Shown here: positions 8,531-18,577 of the stretch, in pieces
Layout: each line of letters begins with the position of its first letter
How positions within the stretch are numbered: the first letter of the stretch is position 1
Assembly (NCBI GenBank): GCA_045661205.1
Contig: JAZRFE010000026.1
Coordinates: 1-64,000, forward strand
From: HGM04593 sp045661205
GTDB lineage: Bacteria > Bacteroidota > Bacteroidia > Bacteroidales > Bacteroidaceae
Direction: 5' to 3'
DNA length: 64,000 nucleotides
Position numbers and translations under genes: made by a program
The notes under the pieces: model-generated
Database searches by the model: none
What the model saw: the letters and a program-made list of their open reading frames with translations, nothing else
What the model was told of the DNA's origin: nothing

Positions 8531-10759
8531 TTACATCTTCTCGTGGAAACTGCGAGAGATAACCTCGAGCTGATGTTCACGACTGAGTTTGATGAAGTTC
8601 ACCGCATATCCCGATACACGAATTGTGAGCTGGGGATATTTCTCGGGGTGCTCCATTGCGTCGAGCAACATTTCGCGGTTGAGCACATTCACGTTCAGGT
8701 GGTGAGCACCTTTTGTGAAGTAACCGTCCATCATGGTTACGAGGTTCTCAATGCGTGTCTCCTCATCGACGCCCAATGACTTGGGAACGATGGAGAAGGT
8801 GTTGCTGATACCATCCTGAGAGTCGCGGTAACGCAATTTTGCCACTGAGCTGAGCGATGCAACGGCACCATTCTTGTCGCGACCGTGCATGGGGTTGGCA
8901 CCGGGAGCAAAAGCCACACCTTTGGCACGACCGTCGGGAGTAGCACCTGTCTTTTTACCGTACATCACGTTAGAGGTGATTGTAAGCAGCGACAATGTGG
9001 GGCATGCGCCTTTGTATACGGGGTGCTTCTTGAGCTCTTCGTTGAAGAAATATACAAGGTCTACGCCCAAGTGGTCTACGCGGTCGTCGTCGTTACCGAA
9101 GCAGGGGAACTCATTTGCAATCTCGAAGCCCTCGGTGAGGCCAATCTCGTTGCGTTTAACTGTCACTTTGCCATATTTGATAGCTGAGAGTGAGTCGAGC
9201 ACGATAGAGAGACCTGCTACGCCGTAAGCGAGGTTAATCTGAGGATTTGTGTCGATGAATGCCATCTGAGCCTTCTCGTAGTAGTATTTGTCGTGCATGT
9301 AGTGGATGATGTTCATCGCGTCGTTGTAGACACGTGCCACCTGCATGAGCACCTTCTTGTAGTTGAAAAGAACCTCTTCGTAGTTGAGAAGCTCGCCTGT
9401 GAGCACAGGGATATCCTCGACAATAACAGTACCTGTGTTCTCGCAACGACCACCGTTGATAGCAAGCAACAGAGCCTTAGCAAGGTTGCAACGTGCACCA
9501 AAGAACTGTATCTGCTTGCCGATAGCCTGATAAGATACACAACATGCAATTCCGTAGTCGTCGCAGTTGCGCACCTCGCGCATGAGGGTATCGTTCTCGT
9601 ACTGCACCGAAGAGGTGTCGATAGATACCTTTGCGCAGAACTCTTTGAACCCGTCGGGAAGTTCGGGGCTCCACAGCACTGTCATGTTAGGCTCGGGCGA
9701 GGGACCAAGATTGTAGAGTGTCTGCAAGAAACGGAAAGAGGTCTTTGTAACCTTTGTGCGACCGTCGTTGAAACGGCCACCGATAGCCTCGGTTACCCAT
9801 GTGGGGTCGCCGGCAAAAATATCGTTGTAAGACTGCATGCGCAGGTGGCGCACCATACGCAGTTTTATCACAAACTGGTCGATAAGCTCCTGAGCGAATG
9901 TTTCGTCGATGTTGCCTTTGTCGAGGTCGTACTGAATGTAGATATCGAGGAACGATGATACATTACCGAGAGACATGGCAGCACCATCCTGCTCTTTCAC
10001 TGCGGCGAGGTAGGCCATGTACACCCACTGCACAGCCTCTTGAGCGGTTGTCGCGGGACGGCTGAGGTCGAGACCGTAATACTCGCCCATGATTTTCATT
10101 TCGTTGAGAGCCTTTATCTGCTCGGAAACCTCTTCGCGCAGACGGATAGTCGCGTCGCTCATGGGGCTGGTGAGCTTTTTCAAGTCCTCTTTCTTTGCCT
10201 CGATGAGACGGTCGAGACCGTAGAGCGCCAGACGACGGTAGTCGCCGATGATGCGGCCACGAGCATAGTTATCGGGCAGACCTGTGAGGAAGCCCAACGA
10301 ACGGAATTTACGAATCTCGTCGGTGTAGGCATCGAACACACCGTCGTTGTGTGTCTTGCGATAGTGGTAGAAGATGTCTTTTACCTTTGCATCAACCTCT
10401 ACTCCATTTTCGAGACACGCCTTCTCTACAACCTTGATACCACCATAGGGCTTGATGGCACGTTTGAGAAGTTCGTCTGTCTGGAGACCAACGATAAGTT
10501 CGTTTTCGCGGTCGATGTAACCAGCCTTGTGAGAAGAGATTGTAGAAACTGTCACATTATCAAGAGAGCGAACGCCATTGTTGGCTCTCTCTTCTTCGAG
10601 AGCTTTGAGACACTCATTCCATACTTTTTTTGTCCTTTCGGTGGGACCTGCCAAGAAAGAGGCATCACCCTCGTAAGGGGTAAGGTTTCTTTGTACAAAG
10701 TCGGCTACATTGATTTCTTTGTTCCAAAGACCCTCTTTAAACATGTTGTTCATTTCCAT
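8531..10759 (-). CDS. pflB: Formate acetyltransferase (pyruvate formate-lyase)
   Basis: A 742-residue glycyl radical enzyme converting pyruvate and CoA to acetyl-CoA and formate in anaerobic fermentation. The two catalytic cysteines appear as YGIACCVSYQAIGKQ, and the glycyl radical loop near the C terminus as RVSGYAVNF. Length is close to the E. coli enzyme (760). Three Met codons lie close together at the start (residues 1, 3 and 6); the first is used here. pflA follows. Two minus-strand -7 boxes lie upstream, suggesting tandem promoters. Confidence 0.97.
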   Translation of the reverse strand: MEMNNMFKEGLWNKEINVADFVQRNLTPYEGDASFLAGPTERTKKVWNECLKALEEERANNGVRSLDNVTVSTISSHKAGYIDRENELIVGLQTDELLKRAIKPYGGIKVVEKACLENGVEVDAKVKDIFYHYRKTHNDGVFDAYTDEIRKFRSLGFLTGLPDNYARGRIIGDYRRLALYGLDRLIEAKKEDLKKLTSPMSDATIRLREEVSEQIKALNEMKIMGEYYGLDLSRPATTAQEAVQWVYMAYLAAVKEQDGAAMSLGNVSSFLDIYIQYDLDKGNIDETFAQELIDQFVIKLRMVRHLRMQSYNDIFAGDPTWVTEAIGGRFNDGRTKVTKTSFRFLQTLYNLGPSPEPNMTVLWSPELPDGFKEFCAKVSIDTSSVQYENDTLMREVRNCDDYGIACCVSYQAIGKQIQFFGARCNLAKALLLAINGGRCENTGTVIVEDIPVLTGELLNYEEVLFNYKKVLMQVARVYNDAMNIIHYMHDKYYYEKAQMAFIDTNPQINLAYGVAGLSIVLDSLSAIKYGKVTVKRNEIGLTEGFEIANEFPCFGNDDDRVDHLGVDLVYFFNEELKKHPVYKGACPTLSLLTITSNVMYGKKTGATPDGRAKGVAFAPGANPMHGRDKNGAVASLSSVAKLRYRDSQDGISNTFSIVPKSLGVDEETRIENLVTMMDGYFTKGAHHLNVNVLNREMLLDAMEHPEKYPQLTIRVSGYAVNFIKLSREHQLEVISRSFHEKM

Positions 10760-10857
10760 AGTATTATAAATTGCTTTCTAAATTTCGCATAAAAAAGCTC
10801 GCGTTTGCGGCGATTGAAAATAGTTTTCGCCCGCAACCCGGCGCCGTTTTCATTGTA

Positions 10858-10865
10858 CAAAGATA
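10858..10865 (-). promoter_or_regulatory. pflB: -7 box of the pflB promoter (proximal)
   Basis: Minus-strand TATCTTTG, about 100 bp before the pflB start, an exact TAnnTTTG match. The -33 box is weak (TTTA). The 10760-11079 gap otherwise holds a second -7 box and a terminator; no gene is seen in it. Confidence 0.6.
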
Positions 10866-10988
10866 CTACTTTTTACGAAGTAAACATAGTGTTTCGGTTG
10901 TTATTATAATATAAAAAATGTCAAGACGCTTAAGGAATTATTGTTCATGCACATCATCAGATTCATATTCGACAATATTATTTATAAA

Positions 10989-10996
10989 CAAAGGTA
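10989..10996 (-). promoter_or_regulatory. pflB: Possible distal pflB -7 box
   Basis: Minus-strand TACCTTTG 230 bp before pflB and just downstream of the neighbouring gene's terminator. Orientation fits a second pflB promoter. No convincing -33 box. Confidence 0.35.
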
Positions 10997-11025
10997 TTGT
11001 TGAAGTCTACCCCGAGGTAACTTAC

Positions 11026-11067
11026 ATAAATAGAACAAGCCCCAGATTTGGGGCTTGTTCTATTTAT
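11026..11067 (-). terminator. Strong hairpin downstream of the second sialate O-acetylesterase-like gene
   Basis: A 19-bp uninterrupted stem with a 4-nt loop (arms 11026-11044 and 11049-11067), 13 bp past the stop codon at 11080. It insulates pflB from the upstream gene. Confidence 0.8.
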
Positions 11068-11079
11068 ATTCAAGCTATC

Positions 11080-12540
11080 TCACTTTACATCGTTCCAGCG
11101 GTCGGTGCGGAAAGGAATCACCGGTACCCCGAAGAGGTTTTTAAGGTTCACCTCGCCACAAACGTTACGGAATGCGTAACGCACCGCAACGGGATTGGGC
11201 ACCTCTTTGCTCCATACCGTAACCACACTACCCCACACGCGAGCATCAGCAGGGTGGAATTTGCGATCCTCGCCGGCAAGTTCAAAGCCCTTTACCGGCA
11301 CGTTGCTCCAGGGTGCAAGCCCCATGGGAGCATTCTTTATCTTCACCTTCACCTTGCCATCTTTTTGCACCTCGTGCGACTCGTACTGCGGAGCCTTTGC
11401 CTCAAAGCCTTTGCGGCCATAGGTCTGCGCCATTGCCAACGCCGCCAGACGCTCGCCTATCTCGAATTTCTTTGAAGGGTGCAGACAGGTAGCCTCGCCA
11501 AGATCGGTGGTGCTTGCCATGCCGCTATTGGGGATAATACCCATGGCACGTTCCTGACACTCGACAAAGAGTGGCAACGTGGTGTCGGTGTATGAATTGC
11601 AGTAGAAATAGGGAGGAATCATCACATAATAGAAGGGCATTTTGTTCTCTGTATCGCCCCAATCCTCGCGCCACTGTTTCACCATACGCGCCAGCATGAC
11701 GTCGTAGTGGTCGATGTCGCCAAGATATTCGAGGCTCTGATAGCCGAGGTTGGCCTCGCCCTGATACCACAAGAAACCTTTTGCCTTGTAGTTGCGTATG
11801 GGAGCTATCATTCCGCAATATAGCTCGGAAGGAGTAATCGGATGCAACGTGTGCTTGTGTTTAATCTGCTCCTCGGATGCAACATCTCTCAACGCTGCCA
11901 AAGGCATCCACGCCTCTACACGAGAGCCGCCCCAACCGGCAGTGATAAGACCGATGGGATAATCTACCTCGTGGGAAAGTTCATGGGCAAAGAAGTAAGC
12001 CACTGCCGAGGTCTCGGCCACACTCTGAGGTGCCGCCTCGCGCCACTCGCCCACACAGTCGTCGAGGTCTTTGTCGTAGGAGCGCGCCTTTTTCACTGTG
12101 AACATGCGTATCTTGTCCTTCATGGAGCTTGCGCGACGTATGTAGGTCATAGAGTTTTCGATAGGCTGGTGCATGTAGCCCTGAACAGGCATCTCCATAT
12201 TGCTTTGTCCTACACACACCCACACGTCACCTATGAGAATATTGTCGAGCGTGAGCTTTTCGCCGTCGCTGATGGTGATGGTGTGCGGTGTGAAAGAGCC
12301 GTCGGGGGTAGCTACCTTCACTGTCCAATTACCATCCTTGTCGCTGCGGGTGCGAACCTTTTCTTTACTCCACGACACTGTAACGGCAACCTTTTTATCG
12401 GGGTCGGCCTTGCCCCAAAGGTTAACCTCGCTCTGCTGTTGCAGAACCATGTTGCTGCCCAAAACACGTGGCAGAACAATCTTCGCCGATGCAGTAAAGA
12501 ACATACATGCAGCAGCAGCGGCCACAATTAACTTTTTCAT
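11080..12540 (-). CDS. Sialate O-acetylesterase-like SGNH hydrolase (second copy)
   Basis: A 486-residue protein with a signal peptide (about 1-19). Family marks are the N-terminal KIVLPRVLGSNMVLQQQSEVNLWG segment, the nucleophile block VGQSNMEMP, LWYQGEANLG, and the late TDLGEATCLHPSKKFEIGERLA region with the probable catalytic His. It resembles the 1135-2619 product over its whole length but is clearly diverged. The YQGES Ser is Ala here, a common variation. It is monocistronic, with a strong terminator behind it and an intergenic region shared with the divergent porP gene. Acetylated glycan is the likely substrate; sialic acid is not proven. Confidence 0.87.
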   Translation of the reverse strand: MKKLIVAAAAACMFFTASAKIVLPRVLGSNMVLQQQSEVNLWGKADPDKKVAVTVSWSKEKVRTRSDKDGNWTVKVATPDGSFTPHTITISDGEKLTLDNILIGDVWVCVGQSNMEMPVQGYMHQPIENSMTYIRRASSMKDKIRMFTVKKARSYDKDLDDCVGEWREAAPQSVAETSAVAYFFAHELSHEVDYPIGLITAGWGGSRVEAWMPLAALRDVASEEQIKHKHTLHPITPSELYCGMIAPIRNYKAKGFLWYQGEANLGYQSLEYLGDIDHYDVMLARMVKQWREDWGDTENKMPFYYVMIPPYFYCNSYTDTTLPLFVECQERAMGIIPNSGMASTTDLGEATCLHPSKKFEIGERLAALAMAQTYGRKGFEAKAPQYESHEVQKDGKVKVKIKNAPMGLAPWSNVPVKGFELAGEDRKFHPADARVWGSVVTVWSKEVPNPVAVRYAFRNVCGEVNLKNLFGVPVIPFRTDRWNDVK

Positions 12541-12767
12541 TTATTCTGTTTTATTTATTATTTGACAAAAATGTAACTGTTTATGGGGTGCAAGTTAGGA
12601 AAAATCTTTCGTAAAAGGGGTACATCGCAAAGAATTTTATACATCACAATGCTGTTTATCGAAAAAATATGTATGAAAATTCATAAAAAATCACGACCTT
12701 CGTACTTTGGTATATTTTTATTGGTGAAATTTATACTATTTACGCTAACAACGCGTTAAAAAAGGTG

Positions 12768-13709
12768 ATGAAAAGAATTCTGATTTTTGCAATGGTGATG
12801 ATGTGTGCGCTCACAGGGCTGCATGCACAGTACGATGTGCACTACACACACTATTGGAACATGCAGAACTTTTACAACCCCGCCGGAGCAGGAGCCACAA
12901 AAAAGATGCACATATTCGCTGCATACAGCAACCAGATGTCGGGTTTCGAGAACAGTCCCAAAAGCATGCTTTTCAACCTTGATGCTCCGCTGACAATGCT
13001 CAAGGGCGACCATGCAGTGGGCGTGGGCATACTCAACGACCAGGCGGGCATGTTCACCAACCAGCACCTTTTTGTGAACTACGCATTTGCCATACAACTG
13101 CTTGGCGGCAGGCTTGCAGTAGGTGCACAGGTGGGACTGCTCAACGAGAAGTTCGACCCCTCGGGAATAATTCTGGGGCAGGAGAGCAACGACCCCGCCT
13201 TCCCCACAAAAACCGAGAACGGCAACAAGATGGACTTTGGCGCAGGCGTGCTGTTCCAGCACAAATATTTCTATTCGGGAATATCGGCATTACACCTGAA
13301 TGCACCACTCATTTATTTGGGCGAAAAAAACCAAATGCAGATAGACCCTTTTTATAATTTTATGGCCGGAGGCAATATTCCGTTAAAAAATTCGTTAATA
13401 ACCATACAGCCATCGGTAATGGTGATGACCGACTTTGTCTCATACCGCACAGACATTACGGCACGAGGCTGCTACAAATACAAGAACCGCACACTTTTCG
13501 GCGGTGTCACATACAGCCCCTCGACCTCGGTAGCCATGTTCGCGGGAATAGAGGTGATGAACATCACGCTTAGCTACGGCTACGAGCTGTTCACATCGGG
13601 AGTGGGAGCCTCACATGGCAACCACGATGTTTACATTGGCTACGACTTTGATTTTGATATATTTAAGAAAGGTAAAAACAAACATAACAGTATAAGAGTA
13701 CTACAATGA
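12768..13709 (+). CDS. porP: Type IX secretion system outer-membrane protein, PorP/SprF family
   Basis: A 313-residue beta-barrel-type protein with a signal peptide (about 1-20, ending LHAQ). The mature start YDVHYTHYWNMQNFYNPAGAG is characteristic of PorP/SprF. ATG 12768 is preferred over the adjacent GTG 12765. In T9SS these proteins sit in the outer membrane with the PorK/PorN ring and PorE and help anchor cargo. The stop overlaps the gldK start by 4 bp (ATGA), so translation is coupled. The 227-bp upstream region (shared with the divergent esterase gene) has only an imperfect -7-like TACTTTGG near 12704. Confidence 0.92.
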   Translation: MKRILIFAMVMMCALTGLHAQYDVHYTHYWNMQNFYNPAGAGATKKMHIFAAYSNQMSGFENSPKSMLFNLDAPLTMLKGDHAVGVGILNDQAGMFTNQHLFVNYAFAIQLLGGRLAVGAQVGLLNEKFDPSGIILGQESNDPAFPTKTENGNKMDFGAGVLFQHKYFYSGISALHLNAPLIYLGEKNQMQIDPFYNFMAGGNIPLKNSLITIQPSVMVMTDFVSYRTDITARGCYKYKNRTLFGGVTYSPSTSVAMFAGIEVMNITLSYGYELFTSGVGASHGNHDVYIGYDFDFDIFKKGKNKHNSIRVLQ

Positions 13710-15136
13710 AAAGAATAACATTCTGTTTATCGGCAATTCTCTCGGCATTGATGTTTGCATCGTGCATGGGTCCGCAGAGCAGCAGTGCCATCGGTGGCGA
13801 ACTTACCGGAATAAGCGGGGCATCCATCAACGAGCCTGCACCCTATGGAATGGTGCTTGTCGAGCGTGGCTCAATAAAAATGGGCGACGAAGAGAGCGAC
13901 TCGCTCTGGGGAACATCGTCGACAGTGAAAGATATTTCGGTAGACGCATTTTGGATGGACGAGACCGAGGTGACAAATGCCGAATACAGACAATTTGTAT
14001 ATTGGGTGCGCGACTCTATCATACGCGAGCGTCTTGCCGACCCTGCCTATGGTGGCGACGAGACATACAAGATTACCGAAGATAAATTCGGTGAGCCTGT
14101 AACACCCCACCTAAACTGGAGCAAGCCCATTCCCTGGCGCAAGCCCAACGAAGACGAGCTTCGCGCCATTGAAAGCGTCTACACCACACACCCTGTGACA
14201 GGTGCCAAGATGCTCGACGCCTCACAGTTGAACTACCGCTACGAAATTTACGACTACACGCTTGCTGCACAGCGTCGATATAACCTCGACCCCGCGAAAC
14301 GCAACCGCAACACAGATGTTCCGGTGAGCAGCGAGGCGGTGACTATTTCCAAAGACACTGCATACGTAGACGATGAGGGCAGAATAATCAGTCAGACAAT
14401 TTCGCGCCCCCTGTCAAGCTACTATGACTTCCTGAACACATACATTGTAAACATCTACCCCGACACCACATGTTGGGTGAATGACTTCCCCAACTCAAAC
14501 AACGAGGTTTATCTCAATCTCTATTTCAGCCACCCCAATTACAGCGACTACCCCGTAGTGGGTGTAAGCTGGGAGCAGGCCAACGCATTCTGTGCATGGC
14601 GCACCGATTTTCTGCTGAAAGGACTCGGCGGACAGGCTAAATACATACAGCGTTACCGTCTGCCCTCGGAGGCCGAGTGGGAATATGCGGCTCGCGGCAA
14701 GGAGGGAACAAGATTCCCCTGGGAGTCGGGTGACACCAAGAGCGACAAGGGCTGCTACTATGCAAACTACAAACCCGGCGAGGGCGATTATACACAGGAT
14801 GGAAACCTCATAACCTCGAAATGTGGTATATACTCGGCAAACACCAACGGCCTTTACGACATGGCAGGAAACGTGGCAGAGTGGACATCGACAGTGTACA
14901 CCGAGGCGGGAGTGATGCAGATGGGCGACATTAACCCCGACCTGCAATATCGCGCAGCAAAAGAGGACCCCTATGCACTTAAGAAAAAGGCTGTGCGCGG
15001 AGGTTCGTGGAAAGACCCCGTAAAGTTCATACAGGGTGCCACACGCTCCTACGAGTATCAGAACGAGGCACGCTCGTACATAGGATTCCGTTGCGTACGC
15101 AGCTTCACAGGAATAAGCAGAAACAATAGAAAATAG
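13706..15136 (+). CDS. gldK: T9SS ring lipoprotein GldK/PorK
   Basis: A 476-residue lipoprotein (lipobox FASC, Cys20) with a formylglycine-generating-enzyme-like (SUMF1) fold: MVLVERGSIKMGDEE near the start, VDAFWMDETEVTNAEYRQF, VVGVSWEQANAFCAWRT, YRLPSEAEWEYAARG, GLYDMAGNVAEWT, and the terminal RGGSWKDP...GFRCVRS. In T9SS, PorK/GldK forms the periplasmic ring with PorN at the outer membrane. It lies between porP and gldL as in other Bacteroidota. Confidence 0.95.
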   Translation: MKRITFCLSAILSALMFASCMGPQSSSAIGGELTGISGASINEPAPYGMVLVERGSIKMGDEESDSLWGTSSTVKDISVDAFWMDETEVTNAEYRQFVYWVRDSIIRERLADPAYGGDETYKITEDKFGEPVTPHLNWSKPIPWRKPNEDELRAIESVYTTHPVTGAKMLDASQLNYRYEIYDYTLAAQRRYNLDPAKRNRNTDVPVSSEAVTISKDTAYVDDEGRIISQTISRPLSSYYDFLNTYIVNIYPDTTCWVNDFPNSNNEVYLNLYFSHPNYSDYPVVGVSWEQANAFCAWRTDFLLKGLGGQAKYIQRYRLPSEAEWEYAARGKEGTRFPWESGDTKSDKGCYYANYKPGEGDYTQDGNLITSKCGIYSANTNGLYDMAGNVAEWTSTVYTEAGVMQMGDINPDLQYRAAKEDPYALKKKAVRGGSWKDPVKFIQGATRSYEYQNEARSYIGFRCVRSFTGISRNNRK

Positions 15137-15167
15137 GAATAGTAACCTTATACAGACAACAGAAATT

Positions 15168-15881
15168 ATGGGCAAGACAAAAGGCATAATCAAACGAATA
15201 CAATCGTTCATGGACTCCCCCAAAGGAAGAACCTACACAAACTACATTTACAGTTGGGGAGCAGCAATCGTTATCTTAGGTACACTATTCAAACTGACAC
15301 ACATTGCAGGTGCCAACCTGATGCTGTTCGTGGGAATGGGCGCCGAGGTGGTGGTATTCTTCTTCTCGGCATTTGAGCGTCCCTACGAACTTGCCGAAGA
15401 GGATAGAAAAGAGGACCGCGCCGAAAGACGTGCCGAGCGCGAGACCCTGGGCGACCTGCCTAGCGGAGCGACAGTAATCATTGGCACACCCGGCGAGGTT
15501 GCACCCGCCCCTGCAAGTTCGACCGGAGTAAACATCAAGGCAATAGCAAGCTCGAACAGTCCCGAGCTTATCCCGCAGATGGACGAGGTAACCGAAGAGT
15601 ATATAGAAAAGGTACGCGCCCTCAACGAAACAATCAAGCACATTTCGGACCAGACCGAAGCATTGAGCCGCAACATGGAGGAGATGGAGACACTCTCGCG
15701 CAACCTCACAGCCGTAAATGCCATGTACGAGATACAGTTGCGTGGTGCAAGCAGTCAGCTTAACAACATCGACAATGTAAACGACCAGACAAAGAAGATG
15801 GCCGAGCAGATAGAAGAGCTTAACCAGGTGTACAGCCGCATGCTCGAAGCAATGACAGCCAACATGAACAAACCTCAATAA
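15168..15881 (+). CDS. gldL: T9SS/gliding inner-membrane motor protein GldL/PorL
   Basis: A 237-residue protein with two transmembrane helices near the N terminus (about residues 25-45 and 48-68, with the charged residues typical of the motor around FKLTHIAGANLMLFVGMGAE). A long charged and coiled-coil cytoplasmic part follows (about 150-235). GldL with GldM forms the proton-powered rotary motor that drives T9SS and gliding. Gaps to gldK and gldM are 31 and 21 bp. Confidence 0.94.
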   Translation: MGKTKGIIKRIQSFMDSPKGRTYTNYIYSWGAAIVILGTLFKLTHIAGANLMLFVGMGAEVVVFFFSAFERPYELAEEDRKEDRAERRAERETLGDLPSGATVIIGTPGEVAPAPASSTGVNIKAIASSNSPELIPQMDEVTEEYIEKVRALNETIKHISDQTEALSRNMEEMETLSRNLTAVNAMYEIQLRGASSQLNNIDNVNDQTKKMAEQIEELNQVYSRMLEAMTANMNKPQ

Positions 15882-15902
15882 GAACCGCAGAACCCGAAGA
15901 GC

Positions 15903-17480
15903 ATGAAAATAAAAAAGAATAAAGTCTCTCCGCGTCAGAAGATGATCAACCTGATGTATGTGCTTCTGATGGCGATGTTGGCACTGAATGTCTCGTCGGA
16001 TGTTCTGAACGGCTTTACGCTTGTTGACGAAAGCCTCACCAAGAGTACAGCCAATTCATCCGAGCAGAACCTTGCACTATACAGAGATTTTGCCCGTTTC
16101 ATGGAGCAGAACCCCGAAAAGGTGCAGGAGTGGTTCAACCGCGCAAAGACGGTGAAAGAGAAGTCCGACTCACTGTTCGACTTTGCCACCGAGCTGAAAG
16201 AGTTGATAGCAAAAAAGGCCGATGGAGAAGATGGCGATTACAACAAACTTGTCAATCGCGAGGACTTGGAGGCATCGACATACGTGATGCTGGGTACAAG
16301 CGAGAAATATGGTCAGAAGCTGTACGACGCAATAAACAACTACCGCGACGAGATTCTAACGATGATAAACGACACTGTTCAGCGTCGCATCGTGGCAGAC
16401 CTCTTCAACACCGACGTGCCCAAAAAGGATATTTCGCTGATGCGCAACTGGCAAGAGTATAACTTTGAGAACATGCCCGCCATTGCAGCTATCACACTGC
16501 TCACAAAGTTGCAGAACGACATTCGCTACACCGAGGGCGAACTGTTGCACATTCTCGCCAAGAACATCGACGAGGGCGACGTGAGAGTGAACAAGATAAG
16601 CGCACTCGTGATTCCCAGCTCCAAGAATATTGTACGTGGCAGCGACTTCAACGCACAGATAATCCTTGCGGCAGTGGACTCTACACAACGTCCCGAGATA
16701 TACATCGACGACAAAAAGCTGGAGACCGAGAATGGAGAATACTCTGTAACATGCAACCGCACAGGCGACTACACACTTAACGGTTACATGCTGGTAAACG
16801 ACGGTGCGGGAACATCTTCGCGCTACGAGTTCTCACAGAAATATACTGTTGTAGACCCCACAGCCACCGTCAGTGCATCGCTGATGAACGTGCTTTATGC
16901 AGGATTTGAGAACCCTGTGGGTATTTCCGTACCCGGAGTACCGGCAAAGAACATTTCGGCGAGCGTGGTGAACGGCAACGGCACACTGAAAGCCGATGGC
17001 AAGGGCGGATTTATAGCCGTACCCAAGCAGATAGGCAAGAATATGGAGATTGAGGTGATTGCCAACCACGATGGCGGTCGTCGCCAGAGCATGGGAAAAT
17101 ATACTTTCCGCGTGAAACAGCTCCCCGACCCCACTCCCTTCATAGAGTACAAGGATAAAGACGGACATACACAACGCTACCGCGGAGGTACAGCCTTTGC
17201 CAAGCGCGACCTGATGTCTACCGACGGCATCGTGGCAGCCATCGACGACGGACTGCTGAACATAGGGTTCAAGGTAATATCATTCGAGACGGTATTCTAC
17301 GACAACATGGGAAATGCCGTACCTGTGATTTCCGAAGGAGCCAACTTCTCGGCACGTCAGAAAGAGATGTTCCGCCGCCTGTCTACCGGCAAGCGTTTCT
17401 ACATTTCACATGTAAAGGCAGTAGGCCCCGACGGAGTGCAGCGCGAATTGCCCACATCTATGGAAGTTATTCTGAAATAA
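15903..17480 (+). CDS. gldM: T9SS/gliding motor periplasmic protein GldM/PorM
   Basis: A 525-residue protein with one N-terminal transmembrane helix (MINLMYVLLMAMLALNVSSDVLNGF) preceded by a short basic cytoplasmic segment, then a long periplasmic part of four domains as in known GldM. The GldM dimer passes through the GldL pentamer and spans the periplasm to the GldK/GldN ring. Length and order match the family. It is translated from the operon, 21 bp before gldN. Confidence 0.95.
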   Translation: MKIKKNKVSPRQKMINLMYVLLMAMLALNVSSDVLNGFTLVDESLTKSTANSSEQNLALYRDFARFMEQNPEKVQEWFNRAKTVKEKSDSLFDFATELKELIAKKADGEDGDYNKLVNREDLEASTYVMLGTSEKYGQKLYDAINNYRDEILTMINDTVQRRIVADLFNTDVPKKDISLMRNWQEYNFENMPAIAAITLLTKLQNDIRYTEGELLHILAKNIDEGDVRVNKISALVIPSSKNIVRGSDFNAQIILAAVDSTQRPEIYIDDKKLETENGEYSVTCNRTGDYTLNGYMLVNDGAGTSSRYEFSQKYTVVDPTATVSASLMNVLYAGFENPVGISVPGVPAKNISASVVNGNGTLKADGKGGFIAVPKQIGKNMEIEVIANHDGGRRQSMGKYTFRVKQLPDPTPFIEYKDKDGHTQRYRGGTAFAKRDLMSTDGIVAAIDDGLLNIGFKVISFETVFYDNMGNAVPVISEGANFSARQKEMFRRLSTGKRFYISHVKAVGPDGVQRELPTSMEVILK

Positions 17481-17501
17481 TAAAGATAATAGATATACAC
17501 C

Positions 17502-18563
17502 ATGAAATACATCAGTAAAATCCTTTTGATAGCGTGCGTATCCCTGATGGGACAATATGCTACGGCGCAACCTCCGAAACGCAAGAGCGAGGCTGCTGCA
17601 AAAGCGCAGACAGCGGTAAGCGTTCCCATGACCGACCGCGCAAAAGCACAATACCCCACAAACAACGCCCCCACCGAGGTGGTGTGGAAACGCGAGATGT
17701 ACCGCACACTCGACCTTAAGAAAGAGAAGAACGCATCGCTCTACTACCCTGTGGAGCCGCAGGGCGACAACATGAACCTGTTTACATATCTGTTCAAACT
17801 GTTCATCGCCAACCAAATTCCCGCCTACTCGTACAACCTCGACGGCAACGAATCGTTCACCGCCGACAACAAGGTGAATGCCAAAGAGTTGCTCGACAAC
17901 TTCGGTATTTACTACGAGGAGAAGAACGGAGCTATCATCGTGGAGCAGAGCGACATTCCCAGCGCACAGGTGCTCAGCTACTACATAAAAGAGAGCTACT
18001 ATTACGACCAACGCACAGCAACATACAGCCAGCGCGTGACAGCCATCTGCCCGGTGGTGCACAAGACCGGGGACTTCACAAGCGAAGTTACAAAATATCC
18101 GATGTTCTGGTTGAATTTCGACGAAATATCACCCCTGCTTGCACAGCAGAAAGTGATGTCGAGCAGCTATAACAACGTATCGACAATGACCCTCGCCGAC
18201 TACTTTGCTAAGAACTGCTACGAGGGTGAGATATACAAGACTGTCAATCTGCGCAACCTGTCGCTCAACCAATATTGCAAGGACGACTCGGCGGTAAAAA
18301 AGGAGCAGAAAAATATTGAAAATCAGCTAAAAGGCTTCCGCGAGAACCTGTGGAAAGTGCCCGTTGCCAAAGAAGAGGCAGCCGACAGCACATCCACCGC
18401 AGCTCAGGACAGCACCGCTACCGTAAAAAGCACAGTGAAAGAGGAGAAGCCCAAGCGAACAACCAAAAAGAGTTCGGAAAGCAAGGCCACAAAGAAAAGC
18501 AGCAGCAAGAGCAGTGGCGGCAGCGGAGCACCCCGCGTATCGGTAAGACGCACAAGAAGATAA
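17502..18563 (+). CDS. gldN: T9SS ring protein GldN/PorN, with a basic Ser/Lys-rich tail
   Basis: A 353-residue periplasmic protein with a signal peptide (about 1-22, YATAQ). The GldN core has WKREMYRTLDLKKEKNASLYYPVEP, LFTYLFKLF and a YSQRVTAICPV region. PorN binds PorK to form the outer-membrane ring. From about residue 290 there is a low-complexity tail rich in Ser, Thr, Ala and Lys, ending in several Arg residues (VSVRRTRR). The tail is coded in frame with normal composition. It is the last gene of the operon; a weak hairpin follows. Confidence 0.92.
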   Translation: MKYISKILLIACVSLMGQYATAQPPKRKSEAAAKAQTAVSVPMTDRAKAQYPTNNAPTEVVWKREMYRTLDLKKEKNASLYYPVEPQGDNMNLFTYLFKLFIANQIPAYSYNLDGNESFTADNKVNAKELLDNFGIYYEEKNGAIIVEQSDIPSAQVLSYYIKESYYYDQRTATYSQRVTAICPVVHKTGDFTSEVTKYPMFWLNFDEISPLLAQQKVMSSSYNNVSTMTLADYFAKNCYEGEIYKTVNLRNLSLNQYCKDDSAVKKEQKNIENQLKGFRENLWKVPVAKEEAADSTSTAAQDSTATVKSTVKEEKPKRTTKKSSESKATKKSSSKSSGGSGAPRVSVRRTRR

Positions 18564-18577
18564 TATATCGCGCACAT

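Noticed and set aside
10918..11475. Plus-strand frame of 185 codons across the pflB-esterase gap
   Set aside because: Most of it runs antisense to the esterase gene and through the strong terminator hairpin; no motif and no supporting promoter.
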